Shown here: positions 1 to 8,703 of the stretch, one piece after another
Layout of the letters: every line of letters begins with the position of its first letter
How positions within the stretch are numbered: the first letter of the stretch is position 1
Assembly: GCF_009936275.1 (NCBI RefSeq)
Contig: NZ_AP019797.1
Location: 2,029,890-2,093,889, forward strand
DNA length: 64,000 nucleotides
Source of the DNA: Rhodothermus marinus
GTDB taxonomy: Bacteria > Bacteroidota > Rhodothermia > Rhodothermales > Rhodothermaceae
Reading direction: 5' to 3'
The notes under the pieces: model-generated
The model's input: the letters and a program-made list of their open reading frames with translations, nothing else
Databases searched by the model: none
What the model was told of the DNA's origin: nothing
Position numbers and translations under genes: made by a program

Positions 1-460
1 GGCGGGCCAGATTGCGGTCGGGGGTCAGGATGAGGGGGTCGAAGATGAACACGTAGGTGCCGGGCTGCGAGAGCGAAGGGTGCTCGTCCAGCAGCCGCAT
101 GCGGCCTTCCACGTCCTCGGCCCAGATGCTCAGCGAGCCGCTCAGCGACGAAAAGACGTGAAACGGCACGCGCACTTCACCGCTTCCTGTGTACGGGTTC
201 GGATAGGCCGGATCGAAGCGTAGATACCCCCGGAAGGCCGGTGCCACCCGCCAGTCGTCCGGGTCTTCCGAGAGCACCTGGCCGTTTTCGTCGGTGCGCG
301 TGAAGCCTTCCGGCGGCCGAAACGCCGCGCTCAGAAAATCTTCCTGCTGGCGGTTGTCGCATCCCGTCAAAATCAGAAGAAGCAGCAGCGCGGCTTGCAC
401 CAGACGGCCGGCCGTCGTAGCATAGGGGCGTCGATCCTGCGGGCAAGTCGTCGAAGGCAT
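1..460 (-). CDS. Lipoprotein, partial (C-terminus outside window)
   Basis: This reading frame runs leftward off the window, so only the first ~153 residues are visible. A hydrophobic stretch ends in the lipobox LTGC near residue 34, so the product is probably an outer- or inner-membrane lipoprotein. Downstream the text FDPAYPNPY followed by alternating beta-type sequence resembles the FlgD-like Ig folds found in secreted Bacteroidetes/Rhodothermota proteins; this is only a resemblance. The first ATG (460-458) overlaps the start codon of the divergent ABC ATPase, so a later in-frame GTG about 20 codons in is a possible alternative start that still leaves a complete signal peptide. Function unknown. 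Confidence 0.6.
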   Translation of the reverse strand, partial: MPSTTCPQDRRPYATTAGRLVQAALLLLLILTGCDNRQQEDFLSAAFRPPEGFTRTDENGQVLSEDPDDWRVAPAFRGYLRFDPAYPNPYTGSGEVRVPFHVFSSLSGSLSIWAEDVEGRMRLLDEHPSLSQPGTYVFIFDPLILTPDRNLAR

Positions 461-1247
461 GGTTGCGGCCAATGGATTGCGGGTAGCGCTAGGTGGACGT
501 ACGATTCTGGACGGGCTCACCTTCGAGATCCCGGCCGGTTCCTTCGTAGGCCTGCTGGGACCGAACGGCAGCGGCAAAACCACGCTGATCCGCACGATCA
601 GTGGCGTCCTTCCCTACACGGGACACCTGTCGCTGCGGGGACGGCCGCTGCGAAGCTGGCCGCGCCGGGCACTGGCCCGCCAGGTGGCCGTCGTGCGACA
701 GGCCCCCACGCTGGCGTTCGACTTCACCGTCGAGGACATCGTGCTGCTGGGCCGCGCCCCACACAAGGGCTGGCTCGAGCCGTTCACGGCGGCCGACCGC
801 GCCCGCGTGCGCGAAGCGCTGGCCGCCGTCGACCTGGCCGACGCCGCCCATCGGCTGATCCACACGCTCAGCGGCGGCGAGCAGCAGCGCGTCTTTCTGG
901 CCCAGGCACTGGCCCAGGAGGCCGACCTGCTGCTGCTCGACGAGCCCACGGCCCACCTCGACGTGCACTACCAGTTCGAATTCCTCGACCGCGTGCGCGG
1001 TCTGGTGGCCGAAGGCCGTACGGTCGTGGCCGTCTTTCACGACCTGTCGCTGGCCGCCCGCTACGCCGATCGCCTGCTCGTGCTGCATCGGGGCCGCCTC
1101 GTGGCCGACGGTCCCCCGGCCGAAGTGCTCGCCGAAGCGCTCATCGCCCGCGTCTTCCGCATGGCCGCCCGTATCCACTACCTGCCCGACGGCCTGCCCT
1201 GCATTCAGTACCTCCACCCGATCACCGAAAACGCAACGTCCGCATGA
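459..1247 (+). CDS. btuD: ABC transporter ATP-binding protein, cobalamin/iron-chelate type
   Basis: A 262-residue ATPase subunit of an importer of the FecE/BtuD family. The Walker A motif GPNGSGKTT lies at residues 34-42, the signature LSGGEQQR near 141-148, the Walker B segment LLLLDEPT follows, and the H-loop is in VFHDLS. The Q-loop region reads VVRQAP. The permease and binding protein are not in the window. The 3' end overlaps the cobalamin adenosyltransferase gene by ATGA, so the two are translated together and vitamin B12 is the most likely substrate; iron-siderophore or haem uptake cannot be excluded from the ATPase alone. Start ATG at 459 gives the normal N-terminus for the family. 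Confidence 0.75.
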   Translation: MVAANGLRVALGGRTILDGLTFEIPAGSFVGLLGPNGSGKTTLIRTISGVLPYTGHLSLRGRPLRSWPRRALARQVAVVRQAPTLAFDFTVEDIVLLGRAPHKGWLEPFTAADRARVREALAAVDLADAAHRLIHTLSGGEQQRVFLAQALAQEADLLLLDEPTAHLDVHYQFEFLDRVRGLVAEGRTVVAVFHDLSLAARYADRLLVLHRGRLVADGPPAEVLAEALIARVFRMAARIHYLPDGLPCIQYLHPITENATSA

Positions 1248-1801
1248 AGATTTACACCCGCACCGGCGACGACGGCACGACCGGACTCTTCGGCGGGGGA
1301 CGCGTGCCCAAATCCCACCCGCGCATTGCCGCCTACGGGACGGTGGACGAGCTGAACTCCTGGCTCGGACTGGTGCGCGCGCACCTGCTGCCCGAAGAAA
1401 ACGAACTCGACGCCCTGCTCCAGCGCCTGCAGGGCATGCTCTTCGACACCGGCGCCGACCTGGCCACTCCGCTCGACAGCCGCGCCCGCACCGTCCGCAT
1501 CGAACCCCGTCACGTGGAAGCGCTCGAACAGGAAATCGACCGGCTCGAAGCACAACTGCCCCCGCTGAAGACGTTCATCCTGCCGGGCGGTGCGCCGGCT
1601 GCGGCCATGCTGCACGTGGCCCGCACGGTCTGCCGCCGGGCCGAGCGGCACGTCGTCAAAGCCATGCAGCAGGAGACGCTCAATCCCGAGGTGCTGCGCT
1701 TTCTGAACCGTCTCTCCGACCTGCTTTTCGTGCTGGCTCGATGGCTCAACCACCGGCGGCACGTGGCCGAAACGCCCTGGCTGCCGGAAAAACGCACCTG
1801 A
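1244..1801 (+). CDS. pduO: Cob(I)alamin adenosyltransferase, PduO type
   Basis: This 185-residue protein transfers the adenosyl group of ATP to cob(I)alamin, giving adenosylcobalamin. The family N-terminus is clear: KIYTRTGDDGTTGLFGG forms the ATP-binding loop, followed by AAYGTVDELNSWLG. The C-terminal helix has the typical VCRRAER and LNRLSDLLFVLAR text. Start ATG 1244 lies inside the stop region of the upstream ATPase (ATGA overlap), which implies coupling and a shared role in B12 uptake and activation. Its product is also the chromophore expected for the CarH-like regulator at 13148-14035, a functional link that I infer and that is not shown by proximity. Confidence 0.88.
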   Translation: MKIYTRTGDDGTTGLFGGGRVPKSHPRIAAYGTVDELNSWLGLVRAHLLPEENELDALLQRLQGMLFDTGADLATPLDSRARTVRIEPRHVEALEQEIDRLEAQLPPLKTFILPGGAPAAAMLHVARTVCRRAERHVVKAMQQETLNPEVLRFLNRLSDLLFVLARWLNHRRHVAETPWLPEKRT

Positions 1802-1876
1802 CGCCGAACTTTTATCCGGCACGTTGCTTTGTTAAATTGACCCCGGAAGCGCTTTTGATCAAGACACCCGGTCGCC

Positions 1877-3541
1877 ATGGAGACGACGCCGATCACCGTT
1901 CGCGCCCCGCGCGGCACCACGTTGCACTGCAAGGGCTGGCATCAGGAGGCCGCCCTCCGCATGCTGATGAACAATCTGGACCCGGAAGTCGCCGAGAAAC
2001 CCGAAGAACTCATCGTCTACGGCGGCACCGGCAAGGCCGCCCGCAACTGGGCCTGCTTCCACAAGATTGTCGAGACGCTCAAGCGCCTGGAAAACGACGA
2101 GACGCTGCTCGTGCAGAGCGGCAAGCCGGTAGGCGTATTCCGCACGCACGAACTGGCCCCGCGCGTGCTCATCGCCAACAGCAACCTGGTCCCCCGCTGG
2201 GCCACCTGGGACGAATTCCGGCGGCTGGAGGCGCTGGGCCTGACCATGTACGGCCAGATGACGGCCGGCTCCTGGATCTACATCGGCACCCAGGGCATCC
2301 TGCAGGGCACCTACGAGACGTTCGCCGAATGTGCGCGCCAGCACTTCGGCGGCACGCTGAAAGGCCGACTGGTGGTAACGGCGGGCCTGGGTGGTATGGG
2401 CGGGGCCCAGCCACTGGCCGCCACCATGAACGAAGCCGCCTTCCTGGGCGTCGAGGTCGATCCGGAGCGCATCCAGCGCCGCATCCGCACGGGCTACCTC
2501 GACCGCATGAGCACCGACCTCGACGAAGCGCTGGAGCTGGTCCTCCGGGCGCGGGAGCGCGGCGAGGCGCTCTCGGTGGGCCTGCTGGGCAACATCGCCG
2601 ACGTACTGCCCGAGCTGGTGCGCCGGGGCATCGTGCCCGATGTGGTCACCGACCAGACGGCCGCCCATGACCTGCGCTACGGCTACATTCCGTCCGGCCA
2701 CACCGTGGAGTCGGCGGCCGCCTTCCGCGAAAAGGATCCGAAGGGCTACGAGGAGGCCGTACTCGACTCCATGCAGCGGCACGTCGAGGCCATGTTGAAA
2801 CTGCAGGAGCTGGGCGCCGTGGTCTTCGACTACGGCAACAACCTGCGCGGCCAGGTGGCCGACCATCGCGGCATGAAGGAGGCCTTCCGCATTCCGGGCT
2901 TCGTGCCCGCCTTCATCCGGCCCCTCTTCTGCCGGGGTGCCGGACCATTCCGCTGGGCGGCGCTTTCGGGTAACCCGAACGACATCGCCGTCACCGATCA
3001 GGCCGTCATCGAAACCTTCCCGCACAAGGAAAGCCTGGTCCGCTGGATCAAGAAAGCACGGGAAAAGGTGCGCTTCCAGGGGCTGCCCGCCCGCATCTGC
3101 TGGCTCGAGTACGGCGAGCGGGCCGAAATGGGCCTGAAGTTCAACTGGCTGGTGCGCAAAGGCAAAATCGAAGCGCCCATTGTGATCGGCCGCGACCATC
3201 TGGATGCCGGTTCGGTGGCCTCGCCCAACCGCGAAACCGAGGGCATGAAGGATGGCTCCGACGCGATCGCCGACTGGCCGCTGCTCAACGCCCTGCTCAA
3301 CACGGCCTGCGGCGCCAGCTGGGTTTCGATCCACCACGGCGGCGGCGTGGGCATCGGCTATTCGATCCATGCCGGCATGGTCTGCGTGGCCGACGGCACC
3401 GAGCAGGCCGACTTCCGCCTCGAGCGCGTGCTGACGGCCGATCCCGGCACGGGCGTCATGCGCCATGCCGACGCCGGCTACGAACTGGCCATCCAGACGG
3501 CCCGCGAACGCGGCCTCGATCTGCCCATGATCACCGGGTAA
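1877..3541 (+). CDS. hutU: Urocanate hydratase
   Basis: The 554-residue enzyme hydrates urocanate to 4-imidazolone-5-propionate, the second step of histidine breakdown. Family landmarks are the N-terminal [10 protein letters not shown] block, the NAD+-binding segment [15 protein letters not shown] near residues 175-189, the segment [16 protein letters not shown] and the C-terminal [15 protein letters not shown]. Length is normal for the family. It is the first gene of a compact hutU-hutH-hutI-hutG run on the plus strand, separated from the upstream adenosyltransferase by a 75-base gap that probably holds the operon promoter (AT-rich TAAATT at 1833-1838). Confidence 0.96.
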   Translation: METTPITVRAPRGTTLHCKGWHQEAALRMLMNNLDPEVAEKPEELIVYGGTGKAARNWACFHKIVETLKRLENDETLLVQSGKPVGVFRTHELAPRVLIANSNLVPRWATWDEFRRLEALGLTMYGQMTAGSWIYIGTQGILQGTYETFAECARQHFGGTLKGRLVVTAGLGGMGGAQPLAATMNEAAFLGVEVDPERIQRRIRTGYLDRMSTDLDEALELVLRARERGEALSVGLLGNIADVLPELVRRGIVPDVVTDQTAAHDLRYGYIPSGHTVESAAAFREKDPKGYEEAVLDSMQRHVEAMLKLQELGAVVFDYGNNLRGQVADHRGMKEAFRIPGFVPAFIRPLFCRGAGPFRWAALSGNPNDIAVTDQAVIETFPHKESLVRWIKKAREKVRFQGLPARICWLEYGERAEMGLKFNWLVRKGKIEAPIVIGRDHLDAGSVASPNRETEGMKDGSDAIADWPLLNALLNTACGASWVSIHHGGGVGIGYSIHAGMVCVADGTEQADFRLERVLTADPGTGVMRHADAGYELAIQTARERGLDLPMITG

Positions 3542-3610
3542 GGCCGTTGGTTGCGAACGCACACAGCTGGTACGCCCCTACGTGTTGTTGCCAACGTGAT
3601 TGCAAAGACC

Positions 3611-5137
3611 ATGGAATATCCCCTGCCCACGCTGGAGTTTTCGGTTCGGATTGATTCACTCTACGAAGACCTGGAGCGGCGCGTCGAGGAGCTGCGGCGG
3701 GACCATTCGGCCGTAGCCGCCTCGCGGGCCCGCGTCGAGGCGGCGCTGCAGAGCGGCGGCGTTTACTACGGCATCAACACCGGCTTCGGTGCACTGGCCC
3801 GCACCCGCATCCCGGACGACAAACTGGCGCAACTTCAGGAAAACCTGCTCATCAGCCACGCGGTGGGCGTGGGTCCCTGGCTGCCCCGCGAACTGTGCCG
3901 GCTGATGCTCTTGCTGAAGATCCACGCGCTGGGCCTCGGCTACTCGGGCATCTCGGTGCCGACCTTCGAACGGCTGCTGGACTTTGCCGAGCGCGACCTG
4001 ATCCCGGCCGTGCCCAGCCGCGGAAGCGTGGGCGCCTCGGGCGACCTGGCCCCGCTGGCTCATCTGGCATTGCCGCTCATCGGCCACGGCTACTTCTGGA
4101 ACGAAGACGGCACTGCGGTGCGTCCGGCCGCCGAGGTGCTGGCCGAAGCGGGTCTTTCGCCGATTCGCCTGCAACCGAAAGACGGCCTCTCGCTCATCAA
4201 CGGCACCCAGTTCATGAGCGCCTGCGGCGCCTACGTGCTCGAAAAGGCATTGCATCTGGTGAAAGTGGCCGACATCCTGGCGGCCATGAGCCTCGAAGCG
4301 CTGCAGGGAAGCATCAAGCCATTCGATCCCCGCATCCAGGCCGTGCGTCCGCATCCCGGCCAGGCCCTTGTGGCCGAAAACATCCGCACGTTGCTTGTCG
4401 ATAGCGAGATCCTCGAATCCCACCGGCACTGCGGTAAGGTGCAGGACCCCTACTGCCTGCGCTGCGTGCCGCAGGTACACGGGGCCAGCCGCGACGCGCT
4501 CGACTATGCCCGCCGCGTCGTGGAGATCGAGATCAATTCGGCCACCGACAACCCGCTCGTCTTCGAAAACGGCGACATCCTCAGCGGCGGCAACTTCCAC
4601 GGTCAGCCGCTGGCGCTGGCGCTCGATCTGGCCGCCATGGCGCTGGCCGAGCTGGCCAGCATCTCGGAGCGCCGCACTTACCTGCTGCTGGAGGGGCACG
4701 ACGGCCTGCCCCGCCTGCTGATGAAAGACACCGGCATCAACTCAGGCTTCATGATCCCCCAGTACACGGCCGCTGCACTCGTCTCCGAAAACAAAGTGCT
4801 CTGCCACCCGGCCTCGGTCGATTCGATCCCGACCAGCCTGGGCCAGGAAGACCACGTGAGCATGGGCAGCATCAGCGCGCTGAAGCTGCTGACCGTGCTG
4901 GAGAACGTCGAGCACGTGCTGGCCATCGAGCTGTTCACGGCCGCCCAGGCGCTCGACTATCGGCTGCCGCTGCGGCCCGGACGGGGCGTGGAGATTGTCC
5001 ACCACTACGTGCGCCGGCACGTGCCCCATCGCGAAGCCGATTACTTCTACCAGCAGGACATCGCCCGCTGTCTGGAGATGATACGGAGCCGGGAACTGCC
5101 CGATCTGGTGGCCCGCGAGCTGCGCCCGTTGCACTGA
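3611..5137 (+). CDS. hutH: Histidine ammonia-lyase
   Basis: A 508-residue lyase that removes ammonia from L-histidine to give urocanate. The tripeptide Ala-Ser-Gly in GSVGASGDLAPLAH cyclises to the MIO electrophile that does the chemistry. LINGTQFMSA and the QDPYCLRCVPQVHG block are also diagnostic. I chose ATG 3611; the frame stays open upstream to a TTG at 3551, but the extra 20 residues are not typical of the family. The intergenic stretch before it contains a short CGCCCCTACGTG sequence also found in the palindrome-rich gap near 35900. Its stop overlaps the hutI start (TGATG). Confidence 0.96.
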   Translation: MEYPLPTLEFSVRIDSLYEDLERRVEELRRDHSAVAASRARVEAALQSGGVYYGINTGFGALARTRIPDDKLAQLQENLLISHAVGVGPWLPRELCRLMLLLKIHALGLGYSGISVPTFERLLDFAERDLIPAVPSRGSVGASGDLAPLAHLALPLIGHGYFWNEDGTAVRPAAEVLAEAGLSPIRLQPKDGLSLINGTQFMSACGAYVLEKALHLVKVADILAAMSLEALQGSIKPFDPRIQAVRPHPGQALVAENIRTLLVDSEILESHRHCGKVQDPYCLRCVPQVHGASRDALDYARRVVEIEINSATDNPLVFENGDILSGGNFHGQPLALALDLAAMALAELASISERRTYLLLEGHDGLPRLLMKDTGINSGFMIPQYTAAALVSENKVLCHPASVDSIPTSLGQEDHVSMGSISALKLLTVLENVEHVLAIELFTAAQALDYRLPLRPGRGVEIVHHYVRRHVPHREADYFYQQDIARCLEMIRSRELPDLVARELRPLH

Positions 5138-6369
5138 TGCCGGTCCTGACGAACATCCGCCAGCTCCTGACCTGCCGGGCCGAAGGCGGCCAGGAGACGC
5201 TGCACTCCATCGAGCGGGCGGCGCTGGCCTGGGAAGGCGACACAATCCGCTGGGTGGGGCCCGAGGCCGAGCTGCCCGTCCGCTTTCGGGAAATGCCACG
5301 CCTCGACGCGGGCGGCTGCCTGGTGGCGCCCGGCCTGGTCGATTGCCACACGCACCTGGCCTTCGGGGGCTGGCGCGCCGACGAATTCCGACTCCGCTGC
5401 CGGGGCGTCTCCTATCTGGAGATTGCCCGACAGGGCGGCGGCATCCGGCGCACGGTCGCGCAGACGCGGGCCGCTTCGGAAGACGCGCTGTACCATCGTT
5501 GCCTGGGCTTTCTGCGCGAGATGGCCCGTCTGGGCATCACGACCGTCGAGACCAAAAGCGGCTACGGGCTATCCTTCGAAGAAGAACTGAAGCTGCTGCG
5601 CGTCTATCGACGGCTGCAGGCGACCCAGCCGGTCCGACTGATCCCCACTCTGCTGGCCGCCCACATCGTGCCGCCGGAGTACGCAGACCGCCGCGAAGCC
5701 TACCTGCAGTTGATTACGGACGAATTGATCCCCCACGTGGCCCGCGAGCGGCTGGCCGAATGCTGCGATGTGTTCGTGGAAGAGACCGCCTTCACCGTGG
5801 AGGAAGCCCGGCGCATTCTGGAGCGCGGCAAAGCGTTCGGGCTGCGGCCGAAGCTGCACGCCGACCAGTTGCACGATGGTGGCGGCGCCCGCCTGGCGGC
5901 CGAGGTCGGGGCCGTCTCGGCCGATCATCTGGAGTACGCCTCCGACGAAGGCATTCAGGCAATGGCACGGGCCGGCGTGGTGGCCGTCGCGCTCCCGATC
6001 GCCACGCTATATCTGCGCCAGCGGCCCATGGACGCCCGCCGCTTCGTCGAAGCGGGCGTGCCGGTGGCCGTCGCCACCGACTTCAATCCCGGAAGCGCCC
6101 CGTCCTACCACCTGCCGCTGGCCATGACGCTGGCCTGCGTGCTCTGCGGCCTGACGCCGGCCGAAGCGCTGAAGGGGGCCACCTGCTATGCTGCCCGGGC
6201 CATCGGGCGCGACCGCGAGCTGGGATCGCTCGAACCCGGCAAAAAAGCCGACTTCATCCTGATCGACGCCGAGGACGTGGATCACTGGCTCTATCACTTC
6301 CGTCCCAATGCTGTACAGGCCACGTTCATCGGAGGAAAGCGCCTCGAAGACCATGACGCTACCGCCTGA
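5137..6369 (+). CDS. hutI: Imidazolonepropionase
   Basis: This 410-residue amidohydrolase opens imidazolone-5-propionate to N-formimidoyl-L-glutamate. Metal and substrate motifs visible are GLVDCHTHLAFGG (metal histidines), ETKSGYG, HADQLHDGGG, SADHLEYAS and VAVATDFNPGSAP with the conserved aspartate. The start ATG at 5137 shares a base with the hutH stop, and the 3' end overlaps hutG by 17 bases, so the three genes are clearly cotranslated. Confidence 0.96.
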   Translation: MPVLTNIRQLLTCRAEGGQETLHSIERAALAWEGDTIRWVGPEAELPVRFREMPRLDAGGCLVAPGLVDCHTHLAFGGWRADEFRLRCRGVSYLEIARQGGGIRRTVAQTRAASEDALYHRCLGFLREMARLGITTVETKSGYGLSFEEELKLLRVYRRLQATQPVRLIPTLLAAHIVPPEYADRREAYLQLITDELIPHVARERLAECCDVFVEETAFTVEEARRILERGKAFGLRPKLHADQLHDGGGARLAAEVGAVSADHLEYASDEGIQAMARAGVVAVALPIATLYLRQRPMDARRFVEAGVPVAVATDFNPGSAPSYHLPLAMTLACVLCGLTPAEALKGATCYAARAIGRDRELGSLEPGKKADFILIDAEDVDHWLYHFRPNAVQATFIGGKRLEDHDATA

Positions 6370-7303
6370 CGCCTTTCTGCCGCCACCTGAACCGTCCGAT
6401 CCCTGGGACCCGACGGACCTGCGCGTGGGCCAGCTCCTCGGCCGGGCCGTCCGGAGCGTGGAAGCGGCCCGCATCGTGCTCGTCGGCTTTCCGTCCGACA
6501 CGGGCGTGCGCCGCAACGGCGGCCGCCCCGGTGCCCGCGAGGCGCCCCGAGCCATCCGCGAAGCCTTCTACCGCCTCACGCCCGATCCCCGCTCCGGAAA
6601 GGCCTTCACCGAACTGCTGGCGCACACGTTCGATCTGGGCGACCTGCGCCTGAAGCGTACGCTGGAGGCGTCCCAGGAGCATTTCGGACGGCTCATGGCC
6701 CCGTTACTGCGCGAGGGGAAGCTGCTCGTCATCCTGGGCGGCGGCCACGAAACCGCCTACGCCCACTTTCTGGCCTACGTGCACGCCGAGCAGTCCGTGC
6801 ACATCCTGAACTGGGACGCCCATGCCGACGTGCGGCCGCTCCGGGACGGAAAGGCCCATTCGGGCTCGCCGTTTCGCCAGGCGCTCACCCATCCCTCGAA
6901 GCGGTGCCGGAGCTACACGGTGGCCGGTCTACTGCCGCACAGCGTCGCGCCCGAGCATCTGCACTTTCTGCATGAGCAGCACGCCCACTACGTCTGGCGC
7001 GACGCATTGACCGCCGACCGGATCACCGATCTCTATCATCAGGCCCACGCGCCGCTCATGGTCAGCTTCGACCTGGACGCCGTCGATCAGGCCTTCGCAC
7101 CCGGCGTCAGCGCCCCGAGCATCGACGGCCTGGATCCCGAGCACTGGCTGCAGGCCGCCTACGAGGCCGGCCGCTGCCCGGCCGTCCGGTCTATCGACCT
7201 CGTCGAATGCAACCCACGCCTGGACCGCGACCGCCAGACCGTGCGCCTGGCGGCACTTACGCTCTGGACCTTCTTTCGCGGGCTGGCCGAGCGAATCTTC
7301 TGA
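6353..7303 (+). CDS. hutG: Formimidoylglutamase (arginase/agmatinase family)
   Basis: The 316-residue protein is a binuclear-manganese ureohydrolase placed at the end of the hut operon, so it should split N-formimidoyl-glutamate into glutamate and formamide. Metal-binding motifs are GGGHETAYAH, NWDAHADVR and SFDLDAVDQAFAPG. An earlier in-frame ATG at 6308 exists, but it would add 15 residues inside hutI; ATG 6353 fits better. Operon position, rather than sequence alone, separates it from arginase or agmatinase. Confidence 0.9.
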   Translation: MTLPPDAFLPPPEPSDPWDPTDLRVGQLLGRAVRSVEAARIVLVGFPSDTGVRRNGGRPGAREAPRAIREAFYRLTPDPRSGKAFTELLAHTFDLGDLRLKRTLEASQEHFGRLMAPLLREGKLLVILGGGHETAYAHFLAYVHAEQSVHILNWDAHADVRPLRDGKAHSGSPFRQALTHPSKRCRSYTVAGLLPHSVAPEHLHFLHEQHAHYVWRDALTADRITDLYHQAHAPLMVSFDLDAVDQAFAPGVSAPSIDGLDPEHWLQAAYEAGRCPAVRSIDLVECNPRLDRDRQTVRLAALTLWTFFRGLAERIF

Positions 7304-7389
7304 AAAATACATGGCCGGCTTCATGAATTGCCCAACTTCGCGTATATTCCGGCGTCGCAGGTGGTTCTGATCCTGAAGCTGTATCCCGC

Positions 7390-8703
7390 ATGGAAACACG
7401 TCGCACGGTCGAAGTGAAACGTCCGGTTCGTTTTTTCCTGCTGCTGTTGCTTGTGGGCGCTGCGGTGATGGCGCTGTGGTATGTCCGTAGCCGCCCAATC
7501 GACCCGCCTTCCGCCTCCAGGCCTGGTCGGTCTGCGGCCTTTCGCCCGGTCACCATCGTGTACGACGCCTTCGGCATCGAAGAAGGACCCTTTGAACGTA
7601 GCACGCACCGCATCCGGCGGGGCGAGACGTTCGCCGACATCCTGACGCGCTACGACGTACCCTATGCCGACGTGCTGGCGCTGGCCGAAGCGGCGCGCGA
7701 CGTGTTCAACGTGCGTCGCCTGCAGGCCGGCCGTCCGCTTCACGTTTACCGCGACTCCACGGGCGCCCGCGTGTTCGTCTATCAGCCCGATCCCGTGCGA
7801 TACGTGGTGTTCGACCTGCGCGAGCCGGTGCGGGTCTATACGGGTCGGCGGGCCGTCGAGCGCGTACTGCGCACCGCACAGGGCGTCATCGAAAGCTCCC
7901 TGTACGAGACGCTTCAGGCTGCCGACGCCGATCCGGAACTGGCCGTTCGGCTTTCGGAGATTTTCGCCTGGCAGATCGACTTTTACCGCATTCAGCGTGG
8001 CGACCGCTTCGTGGCCCTCTACGAAGAGACGCTGATCGACGGTGAGCCGGTAGGCATCGAACGGGTGCTGGCCGCCCGCTTTCAGCACATGGGCGAGGAC
8101 TTCTACGCGTTTCGCTTCGAGCACGACGGCGGCGTGGACTACTACGACGAGGCCGGCCGCAACCTGCGCAAGGCTTTCCTGAAAGCGCCGCTCCGCTACA
8201 GCCGCATCACCTCGCGCTACAGCCTGCGCCGCTTCCACCCCGTTCAGAAACGCTACAAGCCCCACCTGGGCACCGACTATGCCGCTCCGGCCGGCACGCC
8301 CGTCTATGCCACCGGTGACGGCGTGGTGATCGAGGCCGGCTACAATCAGTACAACGGCTATTACGTCAAAATCCGGCACAATGCGGTCTACACGACCGGC
8401 TACCTGCACTTTTCGCGCATTGCGAAGGGCATCCGGCCCGGCGTGCGCGTGCGCCAGGGCCAGGTGATCGGCTACGTGGGCAGCACGGGGCTGGCCACGG
8501 GACCGCACGTGTGCTACCGCTTCTGGAAAAACGGCCGCCAGGTGGATCCTCTGCGCGAGCAGTTGCCCCCCGGCGAGCCCGTGCCCGATTCGCTGCGCGA
8601 CGCCTTTTTCGCACTGCGCGACCGTCTGATGCCCCGCCTGCTCTTCGAGCCGCCGGCTTATGCCGAGGCGAGCGCAGCAGTCGAAGGCGACGTTACATTG
8701 TAA
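7390..8703 (+). CDS. Membrane-anchored M23 metallopeptidase with OapA/LysM-like region
   Basis: A 437-residue murein endopeptidase candidate. A basic N-terminus is followed by one membrane segment (about residues 15-33, FFLLLLLVGAAVMALW). Residues ~65-115 look LysM/OapA-like (HRIRRGETFADIL). The C-terminal third is the M23 lysostaphin-type domain, with the zinc motif HLGTDYAAPAGTPV, the second metal histidine in GYLHFSRI and the turn GSTGLATGPHVCYRF. This is the MepM-type architecture that trims peptidoglycan cross-links during growth. Its 3' end overlaps the convergent crtI gene by 46 bases on the opposite strand. Confidence 0.85.
   Translation: METRRTVEVKRPVRFFLLLLLVGAAVMALWYVRSRPIDPPSASRPGRSAAFRPVTIVYDAFGIEEGPFERSTHRIRRGETFADILTRYDVPYADVLALAEAARDVFNVRRLQAGRPLHVYRDSTGARVFVYQPDPVRYVVFDLREPVRVYTGRRAVERVLRTAQGVIESSLYETLQAADADPELAVRLSEIFAWQIDFYRIQRGDRFVALYEETLIDGEPVGIERVLAARFQHMGEDFYAFRFEHDGGVDYYDEAGRNLRKAFLKAPLRYSRITSRYSLRRFHPVQKRYKPHLGTDYAAPAGTPVYATGDGVVIEAGYNQYNGYYVKIRHNAVYTTGYLHFSRIAKGIRPGVRVRQGQVIGYVGSTGLATGPHVCYRFWKNGRQVDPLREQLPPGEPVPDSLRDAFFALRDRLMPRLLFEPPAYAEASAAVEGDVTL

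Noticed and set aside
1859-3562. Long minus-strand ORF (567 codons) opposite hutU
   Set aside because: It is the antisense frame of a clear urocanate hydratase in GC-rich DNA and resembles no family.
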